Positions 17,020-26,087 of a stretch of DNA of 64,000 nucleotides are shown one piece after another. The position numbers and the translations under genes are program-made. The notes beneath the pieces were generated by a model. The model was given only the letters and a program-made list of their open reading frames with translations, was not told where the DNA came from and did no database searches. Source of the DNA: JANMZO01 sp963763135 (GTDB lineage Bacteria; Actinomycetota; Acidimicrobiia; Acidimicrobiales; JANYDT01). Each line of letters starts with the position of its first letter. The stretch's first letter is position 1. The stretch covers positions 1,302,001 to 1,366,000 of the forward strand of contig CAVXNJ010000012.1 of NCBI GenBank assembly GCA_963763135.1, in the 5' to 3' direction.

Positions 17020-17254
17020 ATGAACCCTGCACCGATCGTCCTTCCCGTCAATCAAATTGACCATGAGTACCTCGGCGGCGACCGCATCGGCGCCTTACGA
17101 AACGGACCGGGCGGCCCGCAGCGCCCGGAGGAATGGTTGGGCCCTGGTTCCCCATGCAGCAGGCGCCATGACGTTCGCCGGACCCATCGAAGCGCTCGTG
17201 GCCATGCCACCTGCACCCGACGCCCCGGTTGCGGTGGAGTTCGACTCCTACTGA
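17020..17254 (+). pseudogene. Internally deleted class I mannose-6-phosphate-isomerase-like remnant
   Basis: Two frames carry opposite ends of one protein family. From ATG 17020, the frame reads like the N-terminus of actinobacterial class I mannose-6-phosphate isomerase-like enzymes: IVLPVNQI, YLGGDRIGALR, GGPQRPEEWLG. From about 17135, a second frame reads like the C-terminus: GWALVPHAAGAMTFAGPIEALVAMPPAPD, ending at TGA 17252-17254 (key pieces LVPHAAG and AMPPAP). The central catalytic part (zinc-binding residues, about 250-300 aa) is absent. The two ends are out of frame, so no intact product is made. Read as a simple 65-aa ORF (from 17063) it has no ribosome site. Recognition is from memory of the family. 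Confidence 0.55.
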
Positions 17255-17287
17255 CGGAGGCGCGGCTCTCGCCTGAGTCTCTGCTGC

Positions 17288-18970
17288 TCAGGTCTGCGGC
17301 GGCTCGGGCTGCTGCGGTGCCGGAGGGCCGTTCAGAAACTCCTCGGAGTCGACAATCTCGTAGGCATAACCCTGCTCGGCCAGGAACCGCTGCCGGTTGG
17401 CCGCAAAGCTCTGGTCGTTGGTGTCACGCGAGACGATCGAATAGAACGTGGCCGGACGCCCGTCGGACTTCGGCCGCAGGATGCGACCCAGTCGCTGGGC
17501 CTCCTCCTGGCGACTGCCGAACGTGCCGCTCACCTGGATGGCCACCGACGCATCGGGCAAGTCGATCGAGAAGTTCGCCACCTTGGAAACGACGAGCAGT
17601 TTCTGCTCGCCGCGTCGAAACTCGTCGTAGAGCTTCTCCCGCTCCTTGTTCGGCGTCTTTCCCGTGATCAGTGGCGCGTCGAGTCGGGCCGCGAGCGCTT
17701 CGAGCTGGTCGATGAACTGCCCGATGACGAGAATGAGTTCGCCGGGATGGCGGTCGATGAGCCCCTCGACCACCCGGTACTTGGAAATAGCCGACGACGC
17801 GACCCGGTAACTGACGTCGGGTTCCGACGTGGCGTAGGTCATCCGTTCATCGTCGGTCAAGGTCACCCGGACCTCGATACATGTGGCCGGAGCGATCCAA
17901 CCCTGAGCTTCGATGTCACGCCATGGCGCGTCGTAGCGTTTCGGACCGATGAGGCTGAAGACTTCGCGTTCCTTGCCGTCTTCGCGAAGCAGCGTGGCGG
18001 TAAGACCGAGTCGTCGACGGCTCTGAATGTCGGCCGTCGCCCGGAACACCGGCGCCGGAAGGAGGTGAACCTCGTCGTAAATGATGAGGCCCCAGTCCTG
18101 CGAGTCGAACAGGCTCAGGTGGGCGAACTCACCCTTCGACTTCGAGATGAGCACCTGATACGTGGCGATGGTTACCGGCCGGATTTCTTTGCGTTCACCG
18201 GAGTACTCGCCCACGTCTTCCGGGCGGAGCGACATTCGCTCGATGAGCTCGCGACGCCACTGCCGGGCCGACACCGTATTGGTGACAAGTATGAGGGTGG
18301 TGGCCTGAGCCTTGGCCATGGCTGCCATACCGACGATGGTCTTGCCAGCCCCGCAGGGCAGCACGATCACACCACTTCCGCCGGCCCAGAAACCCTCCGC
18401 TGCTTCGCGTTGATAGTCGCGAAGGTGGAACGTGTCGCTCTCGTGGATGCTCATCGCAAACGCGGTGCCGTCGACGTAACCGGCCCGGTCCTCTGCGGGC
18501 CAGCCGACCTTGATCAGTTCCTGCTTGATCCGCCCCCGGTCCGCCGGCTGAATGACCACAAGTTCGGGGCCGACGGTGGCGCCGAGCAGCGGCCCAACCG
18601 CCTTGGCCTTGCGGATCTCGGCCAGGACGGCGGCGTCGGTGCTGCGAAGCACGAGGCCGTAGATCGGATCGTTTTCGAGGATGAGCCGGCCGTAGCGGCT
18701 CATCGTGTCGATTATGTCGATCAGGAGCGCCCGGGGCAGGTCGTAGCGGCTGAAGCGAAGCAACGCGTCGACGCACTGTTCGGCGTCGTGGCCCGAGGCC
18801 CGGGCGTTCCAGAGCGCAAGTGGCGTGATGCGATAGGTGTGAACGTGCTCGGGTGCCTTCTCCAATTCCGCAAAAGGAGCGATCGCGGTACGGCACTCAC
18901 CCGACAGTTCGTGGTCGATCTCAAGCAACAAGGTACGGTCCGACTGCACAATCAACGGCCCAGAACTCAT
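17288..18970 (-). CDS. XPB-family DNA repair helicase (superfamily 2)
   Basis: 560 aa. N-terminal domain (1-180) of bacterial XPB type, then the helicase core: DYQREAAEGFW (Q-motif region), Walker A PCGAGKT (205-211), DEVH box (299-302), the TATLLREDG segment with the XPB-specific RED motif, and motif VI QRLGRILRPK. A 3'-5' ATP-dependent DNA translocase expected in nucleotide-excision repair or transcription-coupled DNA opening. In mycobacteria the homologue sits next to a helicase-associated protein; the homologue of that partner here is at 26490-28670, about 7.5 kb away. The start at 18970 is convincing (MSSGPLIVQSD). Confidence 0.95.
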   Translation of the reverse strand: MSSGPLIVQSDRTLLLEIDHELSGECRTAIAPFAELEKAPEHVHTYRITPLALWNARASGHDAEQCVDALLRFSRYDLPRALLIDIIDTMSRYGRLILENDPIYGLVLRSTDAAVLAEIRKAKAVGPLLGATVGPELVVIQPADRGRIKQELIKVGWPAEDRAGYVDGTAFAMSIHESDTFHLRDYQREAAEGFWAGGSGVIVLPCGAGKTIVGMAAMAKAQATTLILVTNTVSARQWRRELIERMSLRPEDVGEYSGERKEIRPVTIATYQVLISKSKGEFAHLSLFDSQDWGLIIYDEVHLLPAPVFRATADIQSRRRLGLTATLLREDGKEREVFSLIGPKRYDAPWRDIEAQGWIAPATCIEVRVTLTDDERMTYATSEPDVSYRVASSAISKYRVVEGLIDRHPGELILVIGQFIDQLEALAARLDAPLITGKTPNKEREKLYDEFRRGEQKLLVVSKVANFSIDLPDASVAIQVSGTFGSRQEEAQRLGRILRPKSDGRPATFYSIVSRDTNDQSFAANRQRFLAEQGYAYEIVDSEEFLNGPPAPQQPEPPQT

Positions 18971-19022
18971 TGGCCCAGCCTAGGGGTGATCCGTGCGAAA
19001 TGGCCCACATCCAACTTCGGAC

Positions 19023-19478
19023 ATGCTCGCAGGCTCCGTAGGCGATACTGAACCGGTGGTGAGCGCGCATCCGAGTCGTCATCTGCGTCGGGCCAAGGAC
19101 CTGGCCGACGTCCGCTATGCCGAACAACTGACGGTTGCCGACATGGCGAGCGCCGCCGGGTTGTCGCCCGCGCATTTCAGCCGCGAATTTCGAAGTGCCT
19201 TTGGCGAACCCCCGCACCGGTACCTGTTGACCCGTCGACTAGAACGAGCCGCGGCGTTGTTGCGCACCACCGACTGGTCGGTGGCGCGCATCTGCATGGC
19301 AGTCGGACTCAGCGGTGTTGGGTCGTTTACGACCAGTTTCGGCCGAGTCTTCGGGAAGAGCCCGACGGCGTACCGAGACTCGTTTCCTTCCCCGCGGCGG
19401 CACGTCCGGATTCCGCTGTGCGTCGTGAAGGAATACGCCCGACCCGAATACCGCACGAATCGAGAAGACAACCGCTAG
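19023..19478 (+). CDS. AraC-family transcriptional regulator (stand-alone HTH)
   Basis: 151 aa if ATG 19023 is used; tandem GTG codons at 19056 and 19059 give about 140 aa and match family length equally well. It consists of one AraC DNA-binding domain with two helix-turn-helices: LTVADMASAAGLSPAHFSREF and SVARICMAVGLSGVGSFTTSFG, ending in the characteristic FGKSPTAYRDSF. No ligand-binding domain. The downstream VOC gene (48-nt gap) is the usual partner of this regulator type. Confidence 0.87.
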   Translation: MLAGSVGDTEPVVSAHPSRHLRRAKDLADVRYAEQLTVADMASAAGLSPAHFSREFRSAFGEPPHRYLLTRRLERAAALLRTTDWSVARICMAVGLSGVGSFTTSFGRVFGKSPTAYRDSFPSPRRHVRIPLCVVKEYARPEYRTNREDNR

Positions 19479-19526
19479 CCGGCGATCGTACGGTCGAAGG
19501 GCAAACCACTTCGACAGGAGAAAACC

Positions 19527-19964
19527 ATGATTCGGATCGCCAACTCACAGTTCTGGGTACACAACCACGACGAGGCGTTGGAGTTCTACACGGGCAAACT
19601 CGGATGGGAGGTTCGCTCCGATGTCACGATGCCGGAGTGGGACTTTCGCTGGCTCACGGTCGGACCCGTAGGACAACCCGACGTTTCCCTCGTGCTGATG
19701 GCCGTCCCCCGACCGCCGATGATGGACGCCACCACGAGCGCCCAACTCGCTGATCTCGTGGCCAAAGGCGCGGTCGGTACGCTGTTTCTGGAGACCGACG
19801 ACTGCAAGTCCAGCTACGACGAACTTTGCGCCCGCGGGGTGGTCTTCAACGATCCGCCGACCGCCCAGGCCTACGGGATCGACACATCGTTTCGCGACCC
19901 GTCGGGCAACAACATCCGCCTCACGCAGGTCCTTGACTTCGACCCGTCCCGGGCCAACCGCTGA
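19527..19964 (+). CDS. VOC-superfamily protein
   Basis: 145 aa with two beta-alpha-beta-beta-beta modules: IRIANSQFWVHNHDEALEFYTGKLGW, a central WLTVGPVGQPDVSLVLM, then GTLFLETDDCKSSYDELCARGV and SFRDPSGNNIRLTQ. This is the pattern of glyoxalase/dioxygenase-fold proteins. A good ribosome site (GACAGGAGAAAACC) precedes the ATG. It forms a unit with the AraC regulator; the substrate is unknown. Confidence 0.88.
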   Translation: MIRIANSQFWVHNHDEALEFYTGKLGWEVRSDVTMPEWDFRWLTVGPVGQPDVSLVLMAVPRPPMMDATTSAQLADLVAKGAVGTLFLETDDCKSSYDELCARGVVFNDPPTAQAYGIDTSFRDPSGNNIRLTQVLDFDPSRANR

Positions 19965-20130
19965 TCGCCCGCCACTTTCGGGGGCTCATGCAGGCGACGC
20001 ACCCACCGTTGCGGTTCGTTGACGCCGAAAACCTGCGACCGGCCATCGGGGAAGTACCGTTTGGGAGGTCCAGACTGACGGGCGGAAGAACATCAGGCGA
20101 CCTGATTCAACCGACGAGCGGAGGTATCGA

Positions 20131-21360
20131 ATGCGAAGGGTCCTGCCGGGCATACTGACCGCTGCGGCAATCAGTATGGGCATCGCGGTGCCGGCACACA
20201 CCGTCGATGCGAAGGCGACTGCGACTCAGCTGTCGGCCAGCGACCGGTTCAGCCTGAACCTGTACAAGACACTCGTTGCGCGGGCTGGAAAGAGCGCCAA
20301 TGTGATCGTGTCGCCGTATTCGGTGGCCGAAGCGCTGGCCATGGTCCGCGCCGGAGCGAATGGCGCTACCGCCGAGCAACTCGACACCGCGCTCGCCGGA
20401 AAGAGCAAACGCATAGAACCTGCAAACCGCAAAACCCTGCGAGAGCAGCTGCTCCAGGAGTTTGTGCCGGGATCGGGCACTTACACACGCATCGCCAACT
20501 CCCTCTGGACAGCCAAGGGCTACCCACTCGATCCGGCGTTCGCCGACCTGGCAAGCAACTCCTATGCCGCGAAAATCGAAGCGCTCGACTTCAGTGGCGA
20601 CCCGGGCGGAGCGTCGAAGAAGATCAACGACTGGGTGAGCGACACCACCGAACAACAGATCAACCAGATCGTGGATCCGATCGATATCGATCCACTGACA
20701 AGGGCCGTGCTCGCGAACAGCGTGTTGTTCCACGGTCGTTGGGCCGAGCCGTTCAACAAGGCGTTGACGACGCAGGCGCCCTTCAGTGCTCCGGGTCGCA
20801 AGGTCCAGGTTCCGACCATGACCGGCCAGGCTGATGTGACCGTCTCCCCGACGATGACCACGGTCTCGAAGGGCTTCAACGGGTCGTACCGTATGCGAAT
20901 CGCCATGCCCAAGACATCGACCGCCACTGCTCTCGATACGGCGACGACGACGCTGTTCACAGGTAGCGTACCCACGGGGGAGGCCTGCCACGACCTCCCT
21001 CTGCATCTCCCAAAGTGGAACACGAGTTCCGACTTCGACCTAATTCCTCCGTTGAAGAAGATCGGCATCACGGATCTCTTCGATGCGAACCGGGCCGACC
21101 TAACCGGCGTTTCACCGATGGCCGGGTTGGAGGGCCTCTACATCTCGAAAGCCGTCCAAAAGGCAACCGTCGCCGTAGACGAGGAGGGCACTGTCGCCGC
21201 CGCGCTCACCGGATTGTTTGCCAGAGCGGTAAGCGCCAATCCGAACTTCGGGCCCTGTCCGAGCGAGGTGAAGGTCAATCGACCGTTCGCCTTCGTGATC
21301 CAGCACACCGTCACCGGCGAAGTGCTGTTCGCCGGTCGGGTCATGAACCCTGCGGCGTAA
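20131..21360 (+). CDS. Secreted serpin (serine protease inhibitor family I4)
   Basis: 409 aa with a signal peptide (cleavage near residue 27) and ribosome site GGAGG upstream. The serpin fold is clear: SANVIVSPYSVAEALAMVRAGANG, NSVLFHGRWAEPFNK, a DLPLHLPKWNTSSDFDL segment, KKIGITDLFD, and the closing RPFAFVIQHTVTGEVLFAGRV. The reactive-centre hinge EEGTVAAAL starts at Glu351. Counting from Gly353 as P15 puts P1 at Val367 and P1' at Ser368, suggesting an elastase- or subtilisin-like target. The hinge is Ala-rich, as in inhibitory serpins. Two Cys (in GEACHDL and FGPCPS) may form a disulfide. It is monocistronic. A secreted protease inhibitor is unusual in actinobacteria. Confidence 0.92.
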   Translation: MRRVLPGILTAAAISMGIAVPAHTVDAKATATQLSASDRFSLNLYKTLVARAGKSANVIVSPYSVAEALAMVRAGANGATAEQLDTALAGKSKRIEPANRKTLREQLLQEFVPGSGTYTRIANSLWTAKGYPLDPAFADLASNSYAAKIEALDFSGDPGGASKKINDWVSDTTEQQINQIVDPIDIDPLTRAVLANSVLFHGRWAEPFNKALTTQAPFSAPGRKVQVPTMTGQADVTVSPTMTTVSKGFNGSYRMRIAMPKTSTATALDTATTTLFTGSVPTGEACHDLPLHLPKWNTSSDFDLIPPLKKIGITDLFDANRADLTGVSPMAGLEGLYISKAVQKATVAVDEEGTVAAALTGLFARAVSANPNFGPCPSEVKVNRPFAFVIQHTVTGEVLFAGRVMNPAA

Positions 21361-21459
21361 GCCGGTCCGATACCTCGTTTTGGCGGCCTGCACGCTTTCA
21401 CCACCCGTTACACCCGCCCGGACTCGGCTGATTCGCTCACCGGAAGTAGAGTTTCCGGC

Positions 21460-23124
21460 ATGCAGAGCACGATGCAGGACTATCCCCTTCTGATCAGCGC
21501 CATTCTTCGTCGAGGTGCCCAGGTTTACGCCGGGTCCAAGATCACCACGATCGACACCTTCGACGCCGCAACCGGTGAAATCGGATCACGAACCGTCACC
21601 TACGCCGATGTGTGCGCCAACGCCGGACGCCTGGCCAACGCCCTTCGCACGCTGGGCGTCGACGCCGACCAGCGCGTCGGCACGTTCTCGTGGAACCATC
21701 AGGAGCACCTCGAGTGCTACCTCGCCATTCCGTCCATGGGCGCGGTGCTCCACACGCTCAACATCCGCCTGTTCCCGGAACAGTTGACCTATGTGATCAA
21801 CCATGCCGACGACCGCATCATCGTCGTCGACGGCAGCCTTATCCCGCTACTCGCCAAGGTGGCCGGCACGTTGCCGAACGTGAAGCACTTCCTGGTGGTC
21901 GGCGAAGGGGATCACAGCATGCTGAGCGAGGCGTTCCCCGGCGCGCAGACCCACGACTACGCCACCGCGCTGGCGGCCGAATCGCCGGACTTCGACTGGC
22001 CGCTCGATCTCGACGAGCGGTCCGCCGCGGCGATGTGTTACACGTCAGGCACCACGGGCAATCCGAAGGGCGTCGCCTACAGCCACCGCTCGACGTACAT
22101 GCACTCGCTCGCGTCGCTGGCGGCCCCGATGCTCGGCCTCGATGAACCCGACCGTCTGCTGATCATCGTCCCGATGTTCCACGCCAACGCATGGGGCGCC
22201 CCGTATTCCGGCTTCTTCGCCGGGGCCGACTTCGTGTTCCCGAAGCAGTACCTCCAGGCCGCTCCGCTCACCGCGGCATTCGCGAAATTCCGCCCAACGG
22301 TGACCATGGCCGTTCCGACGATCTGGAACGACATCTGGAATTACGGCGAGAAGAACACCATCGACGTCTCGTCGCTGCGTTCGGTCACGGCCGGCGGTTC
22401 TGCGGTTCCCCGGGTCCTCATGCAGCGGTTCAAAGACAAGTACGGCCTGCAGATCATGCAGGGCTGGGGGATGACCGAGACGTCGCCCCTCGGTTCATTG
22501 GCCAAGCCGCACAAGTACTCCGATCCGGCGAAGGCCATGGATTACCACGATCTGGCCGGGCGCGTGCTCCCGGGCATCGAGCTTCGTATCGTCAAAGACG
22601 ACGGCACCGTCGCACCCAACGATGGCGAGACCATCGGCGAAATTGAAGCCGCCGGATCATGGGTCACCGGTTCGTACCATCTCGATGCCACCCCGGAGAA
22701 GTTCCACGATGGCTGGCTCCGCACCGGCGACATGGGCACCATGGATTCCTATGGATACCTACGAATCACCGACCGCACCAAAGACGTCATCAAGTCGGGC
22801 GGCGAATGGGTCAGCTCCATCGACCTCGAAAACGTGATCATGGCGCACCCGGCCGTTCTGGAAGCGGCCGTCATCGGCGTTCCCGACCCGAAGTGGGACG
22901 AGCGTCCACTCGGCTGCATCGTCGTTCGGGAAGGCTTCACCGCCGACGCTGAGCTCATCACGTCGATCAAGACGTTCCTCGAGGAGCGCGTCGCCAAGTG
23001 GTGGATCCCGCAGACCTGGTCCTTCATCGAGACCGTCCCGAAGACCAGCGTTGGCAAGTTCGACAAGAAGGTCCTGCGCGCCCAATTTGCCGACCACGCG
23101 CTCGAAGTCGTCGAAGCCGGCTGA
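21460..23124 (+). CDS. Long-chain fatty acid--CoA ligase (AMP-forming)
   Basis: 554 aa of the ANL superfamily. The A3 P-loop MCYTSGTTGNPKG, A5 GWGMTE, A7 DGWLRTGDMG, A8 TDRTKDVIKSGGEW and the A10 Lys in TSVGKFDKK are all present. It activates a fatty or aryl acid to acyl-AMP and then acyl-CoA. Length and spacing are normal for bacterial FadD-type enzymes. It sits alone between the serpin and a terminator. Chain-length specificity cannot be read. Confidence 0.93.
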   Translation: MQSTMQDYPLLISAILRRGAQVYAGSKITTIDTFDAATGEIGSRTVTYADVCANAGRLANALRTLGVDADQRVGTFSWNHQEHLECYLAIPSMGAVLHTLNIRLFPEQLTYVINHADDRIIVVDGSLIPLLAKVAGTLPNVKHFLVVGEGDHSMLSEAFPGAQTHDYATALAAESPDFDWPLDLDERSAAAMCYTSGTTGNPKGVAYSHRSTYMHSLASLAAPMLGLDEPDRLLIIVPMFHANAWGAPYSGFFAGADFVFPKQYLQAAPLTAAFAKFRPTVTMAVPTIWNDIWNYGEKNTIDVSSLRSVTAGGSAVPRVLMQRFKDKYGLQIMQGWGMTETSPLGSLAKPHKYSDPAKAMDYHDLAGRVLPGIELRIVKDDGTVAPNDGETIGEIEAAGSWVTGSYHLDATPEKFHDGWLRTGDMGTMDSYGYLRITDRTKDVIKSGGEWVSSIDLENVIMAHPAVLEAAVIGVPDPKWDERPLGCIVVREGFTADAELITSIKTFLEERVAKWWIPQTWSFIETVPKTSVGKFDKKVLRAQFADHALEVVEAG

Positions 23125-23149
23125 AACAGACTGGGAACTGCCGCTCCGG

Positions 23150-23195
23150 AGTCAAAAACCACCACCGGGTGGGGGTTTTCGGCTCCGGAGTGTCT
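23150..23195. terminator. Bidirectional terminator between convergent genes
   Basis: The stem AAAACCACCACC / GGTGGGGGTTTT (about 23155-23178) has one mismatch and ends in a T-run on the plus strand and a T-run (from AAAAA) on the minus strand. Copies of CTCCGGAG flank it on both sides. It separates the CoA ligase from the convergent GGDEF-EAL gene. Confidence 0.75.
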
Positions 23196-23213
23196 CGGTT
23201 TGTCGGCGGATAC

Positions 23214-25709
23214 TTAGACGAGCCGGGTCAACTCGCTTTCGACCCGGGCGTTGCCCGCCGCCAGGTCCTCAAGCCTGACCGGGGGTGAGAACAGGTAGCC
23301 CTGACCGAACTTGCATCCGAGGTCCCTGAGCGCCCGACGTTGATCAACGGTTTCGATGCCTTCGGCGATCGGCGTCAACCCGAGTGAATCGGCCATGGCC
23401 AGGATCGCCCTGACCAACGGTGAATCCGAGCCGTCTTCCATGGCACGCACGAAGAGTTGGTCGATCTTGATCAGGTCCAGTGGGAAATTGTGCGCGGTGG
23501 CCAACGAGGAATAACCGGTGCCGAAATCGTCGAGGGCCAGGCGGACACCGTTCGCCCGGAGCGCCTGAACGTTGTCGGGTAGCTGTGCGGAATCCGAGAA
23601 CGTGGTGTTCTCCATGATTTCGAGGACGAGGCGGTTTGCGGAGAGGGTCGTACGCGACAGGGTTTCGCTGACCATCGTCGCGAATCCCGGAGTGCAGATC
23701 TGCAGGGCCGAGATGTTGACATGAAGGTCGAGCGGCGTCCCGTCGACGGATTTCAACGGCGCGATATCGGCACACGCCTGCTCCAACGCCCAGGCGCCAA
23801 GCGCTCCGATCAGACCGCTTTCCTCAGCCAACGGGATGAACCGGTCCGGCCCTAATGTTCCCAGCTGCGCATGATCCCAACGCAGCAGCGCTTCCACGGC
23901 AATCGTCGCACTGGTCGTCAGATCGACAATCGGTTGGTAGACGAGCGAGATCTGCTTGTCGGTGATGGCATCGCGAAGTCCGGAGATAATCTGCATCCGC
24001 TGACGAGCCGCTTCGTCCATGCCGGACTCGAACATCATGTGCCGGCCCTTGCCGGCGCTCTTCGCCTGGTACATCGCCACGTCGGCGCTTCGCAGCAATT
24101 CGTCGAGGCTCACGCCGTCGGTGGCCGCGGCGATGCCGATACTCGCGTGAATCTCGATCTGACGACCTTCAACGGTCATCGGCCGGTTGAGCGCGGCGGA
24201 GATTCGCTCCGCGGTGTCGGTAGCCGCCTGACTTTCGCCCCGCACGCCGAGCACGATGGCGAACTCGTCACCGCCGAGCCGAGCAACGAGATCACCTTCG
24301 CGGACCGACGACCGGAGACGCTGGGCCACCTCGATGAGCACCTCATCGCCGGCGTTGTGACCGAGGCTGTCATTGATCGTTTTGAAGTCGTCGAGGTCGA
24401 TCAGAAGTACCGCTCGATCGCCGTTGTCGGCACGTTGAAGTGCCGAGGTCAACATCGCCCGATTGGCCAGGCCGGTGAGGGCGTCGTGGTTCGCTTGATG
24501 CCGGAGTTCGCCCTCGAGGCGAGTCAGAACGCCCAGTGAGCGCTCGAGTTGGCTGTTCGCGACACCGATTGCCACCTGCTGGGCGAGCAATTCGAACAGC
24601 CGACGGTCGAGTTCGCCGAAGTCGGCGCCGTCACCGCCCTTATCGGCGACAACCAACAGACCCTGCGACGTGCCTTCAATCAGAAGCGACCCGGCCAGGG
24701 CACTGTTCGCACCCAGTTGGTTCAGGAGTTGCAGTTCATCGTTGTCAGCGTTTCGACGACTGATGGACACGGCAATTCCGTCCGCCGGGATCCAGGCCGG
24801 CTGGTCGTGGATGCTCTGTAGCCCTGACGCGGTCTCGCCCACGGTGAAGCCCATCCATTGCTCCGTATCGGGACGGTGCAGCATCACGGCACCGAAGTTG
24901 GCGTGAAAGCTCGTGAGCGACCGTTCGAGGAGCCCTTTGAAGGCAGTATCGATGTCAGCGGTGTTGTGAATGCTCTGCGCCGTCTCGTACAAGAACTCCA
25001 CGTTCGTGCGCATCGTATGTTCACGGACGAGTTGCCGGCAGAAGAGGTAGATCATCGCCAGGGGAACCATGCCGACAAACGCGAGAACCGGAGCGACCCC
25101 GATGACGATCGCAATGAGGACACCGAGTGATGAGATGGCGATGCCGTTGAGTTGGGTGAACAGGAGCATCTGAGGCGCCTCGGTCATCAGCCAACGGTGT
25201 TCCGCGATCGACCGTACGAGGACGACCAGGAGGGCCTGGCCGCTCGCCGCGAGCGAGCAGCCGACGATGACGCCGATCCACAGCCCCGGGCTGGACGGAC
25301 TTGGATGGGAACCCGCGAACAAGCGGGTGAACGCGACGATCAGGCAGGCGACCAGGCTCGTTGCGCTCACATTGAACGCTGACCGGATCAGCGGTTCCCG
25401 ACGCATCGCATAGGTGAGGACCAGGCCGAGGGCGGTGGCGATGAAGAAGTGTTTTGGCTCGAGGTACACCGCCCCGATGACGTACGAGATCTCACCGAGC
25501 GAGAACGTCTGGGCATCCGATCGGTACCGCACGGAGAACATGCACAGCTCAGCCAGCGCCGTGAGTGGAGCGGCGAGGAGCCAGTGCGCGCCGAGCGGTG
25601 TAGGGAGCAACGATCCGTGAACACCGCTGAACGCGAGCGCGCCGAAGAATGCTCCAACAGCGAGCAGGGCGTTCAGAGCCCAAATTCCGGGATTCTTCAG
25701 ACGGGTCAT
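23214..25709 (-). CDS. Membrane GGDEF-EAL protein with GAF domain (cyclic-di-GMP turnover)
   Basis: 831 aa. Residues 1-230 have about seven hydrophobic segments (a MASE-like sensor), then a GAF-like domain (about 240-400) and a GGDEF domain with intact RLGGDEFAI (479-483). An EAL domain follows from about Glu606 (EALLRW), with EIMENTTFSD, LDDFGTGYSS and the IAEGIET loop. Both the cyclase and phosphodiesterase signatures look intact, so the enzyme could make or degrade c-di-GMP depending on signal. A short RxxD-type inhibitory site is not obvious. Start ATG 25709. The small exported-peptide gene lies upstream on the same strand across a hairpin. Confidence 0.93.
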   Translation of the reverse strand: MTRLKNPGIWALNALLAVGAFFGALAFSGVHGSLLPTPLGAHWLLAAPLTALAELCMFSVRYRSDAQTFSLGEISYVIGAVYLEPKHFFIATALGLVLTYAMRREPLIRSAFNVSATSLVACLIVAFTRLFAGSHPSPSSPGLWIGVIVGCSLAASGQALLVVLVRSIAEHRWLMTEAPQMLLFTQLNGIAISSLGVLIAIVIGVAPVLAFVGMVPLAMIYLFCRQLVREHTMRTNVEFLYETAQSIHNTADIDTAFKGLLERSLTSFHANFGAVMLHRPDTEQWMGFTVGETASGLQSIHDQPAWIPADGIAVSISRRNADNDELQLLNQLGANSALAGSLLIEGTSQGLLVVADKGGDGADFGELDRRLFELLAQQVAIGVANSQLERSLGVLTRLEGELRHQANHDALTGLANRAMLTSALQRADNGDRAVLLIDLDDFKTINDSLGHNAGDEVLIEVAQRLRSSVREGDLVARLGGDEFAIVLGVRGESQAATDTAERISAALNRPMTVEGRQIEIHASIGIAAATDGVSLDELLRSADVAMYQAKSAGKGRHMMFESGMDEAARQRMQIISGLRDAITDKQISLVYQPIVDLTTSATIAVEALLRWDHAQLGTLGPDRFIPLAEESGLIGALGAWALEQACADIAPLKSVDGTPLDLHVNISALQICTPGFATMVSETLSRTTLSANRLVLEIMENTTFSDSAQLPDNVQALRANGVRLALDDFGTGYSSLATAHNFPLDLIKIDQLFVRAMEDGSDSPLVRAILAMADSLGLTPIAEGIETVDQRRALRDLGCKFGQGYLFSPPVRLEDLAAGNARVESELTRLV

Positions 25710-25800
25710 AGGTCAGGTTTCAAGGGGTTCTTCGACGTTTTGTGACGCGCTCTTGAGTTAAGGCGGCCCTCGTACGGGTGACGCGAGGCCGAACGCGAAG

Positions 25801-25825
25801 CGGGGAGAGCCATGGGCTCTCCCCG
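25801..25825. terminator. Strong hairpin downstream of the small exported-peptide gene
   Basis: Perfect 11-bp stem CGGGGAGAGCC / GGCTCTCCCCG with an ATG triloop. It lies between the small peptide gene and the start of the GGDEF-EAL gene, both on minus. There is no clean T-run on minus, so it could be a terminator, an attenuating leader or an mRNA-stabilising element. Confidence 0.65.
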
Positions 25826-25880
25826 TTTCGGCGGCTTTCACCAGCGGACGAAAACCGCTGGATCAGGTAGGTGTGAGGGC

Positions 25881-26087
25881 TCAGCCGCCCCAACCGGTGC
25901 TCATCATGGACATGACAGGTGCATTGGTGGTCTTAACCACCACGGGGGCCGTCTTGGTTGCCGTGGCGGCGTTGGCGCCACCCGACGACAGGCCGAGGCC
26001 CGTAGCAATGACTGCAGCTACACATACGCCGGCAGCTGCGCCACCGAGGCGCTTCTTCCAGGAGGTACCGGGCTTCTTGTTCTTCAT
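25881..26087 (-). CDS. Very small exported peptide
   Basis: 68 aa, ATG 26087 with a strong ribosome site (AAAGGAACCCAACTCC). A basic start (KNKKPGTSWKKR) and hydrophobic core (AAAGVCVAAVIATGLGL) form a signal peptide with cleavage near GANAA. The mature peptide is only about 28 residues, Thr/Ala/Val-rich, ending MSMMSTGWGG. No family is recognised. It has its own downstream hairpin, so it is probably expressed on its own. It could be a signalling or structural peptide, or a bacteriocin-like product; nothing in the sequence decides. Confidence 0.7.
   Translation of the reverse strand: MKNKKPGTSWKKRLGGAAAGVCVAAVIATGLGLSSGGANAATATKTAPVVVKTTNAPVMSMMSTGWGG

Noticed and set aside
17747..19051. 434-codon plus-strand frame opposite XPB
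   Set aside because: Antisense shadow of a gene with every helicase motif intact.
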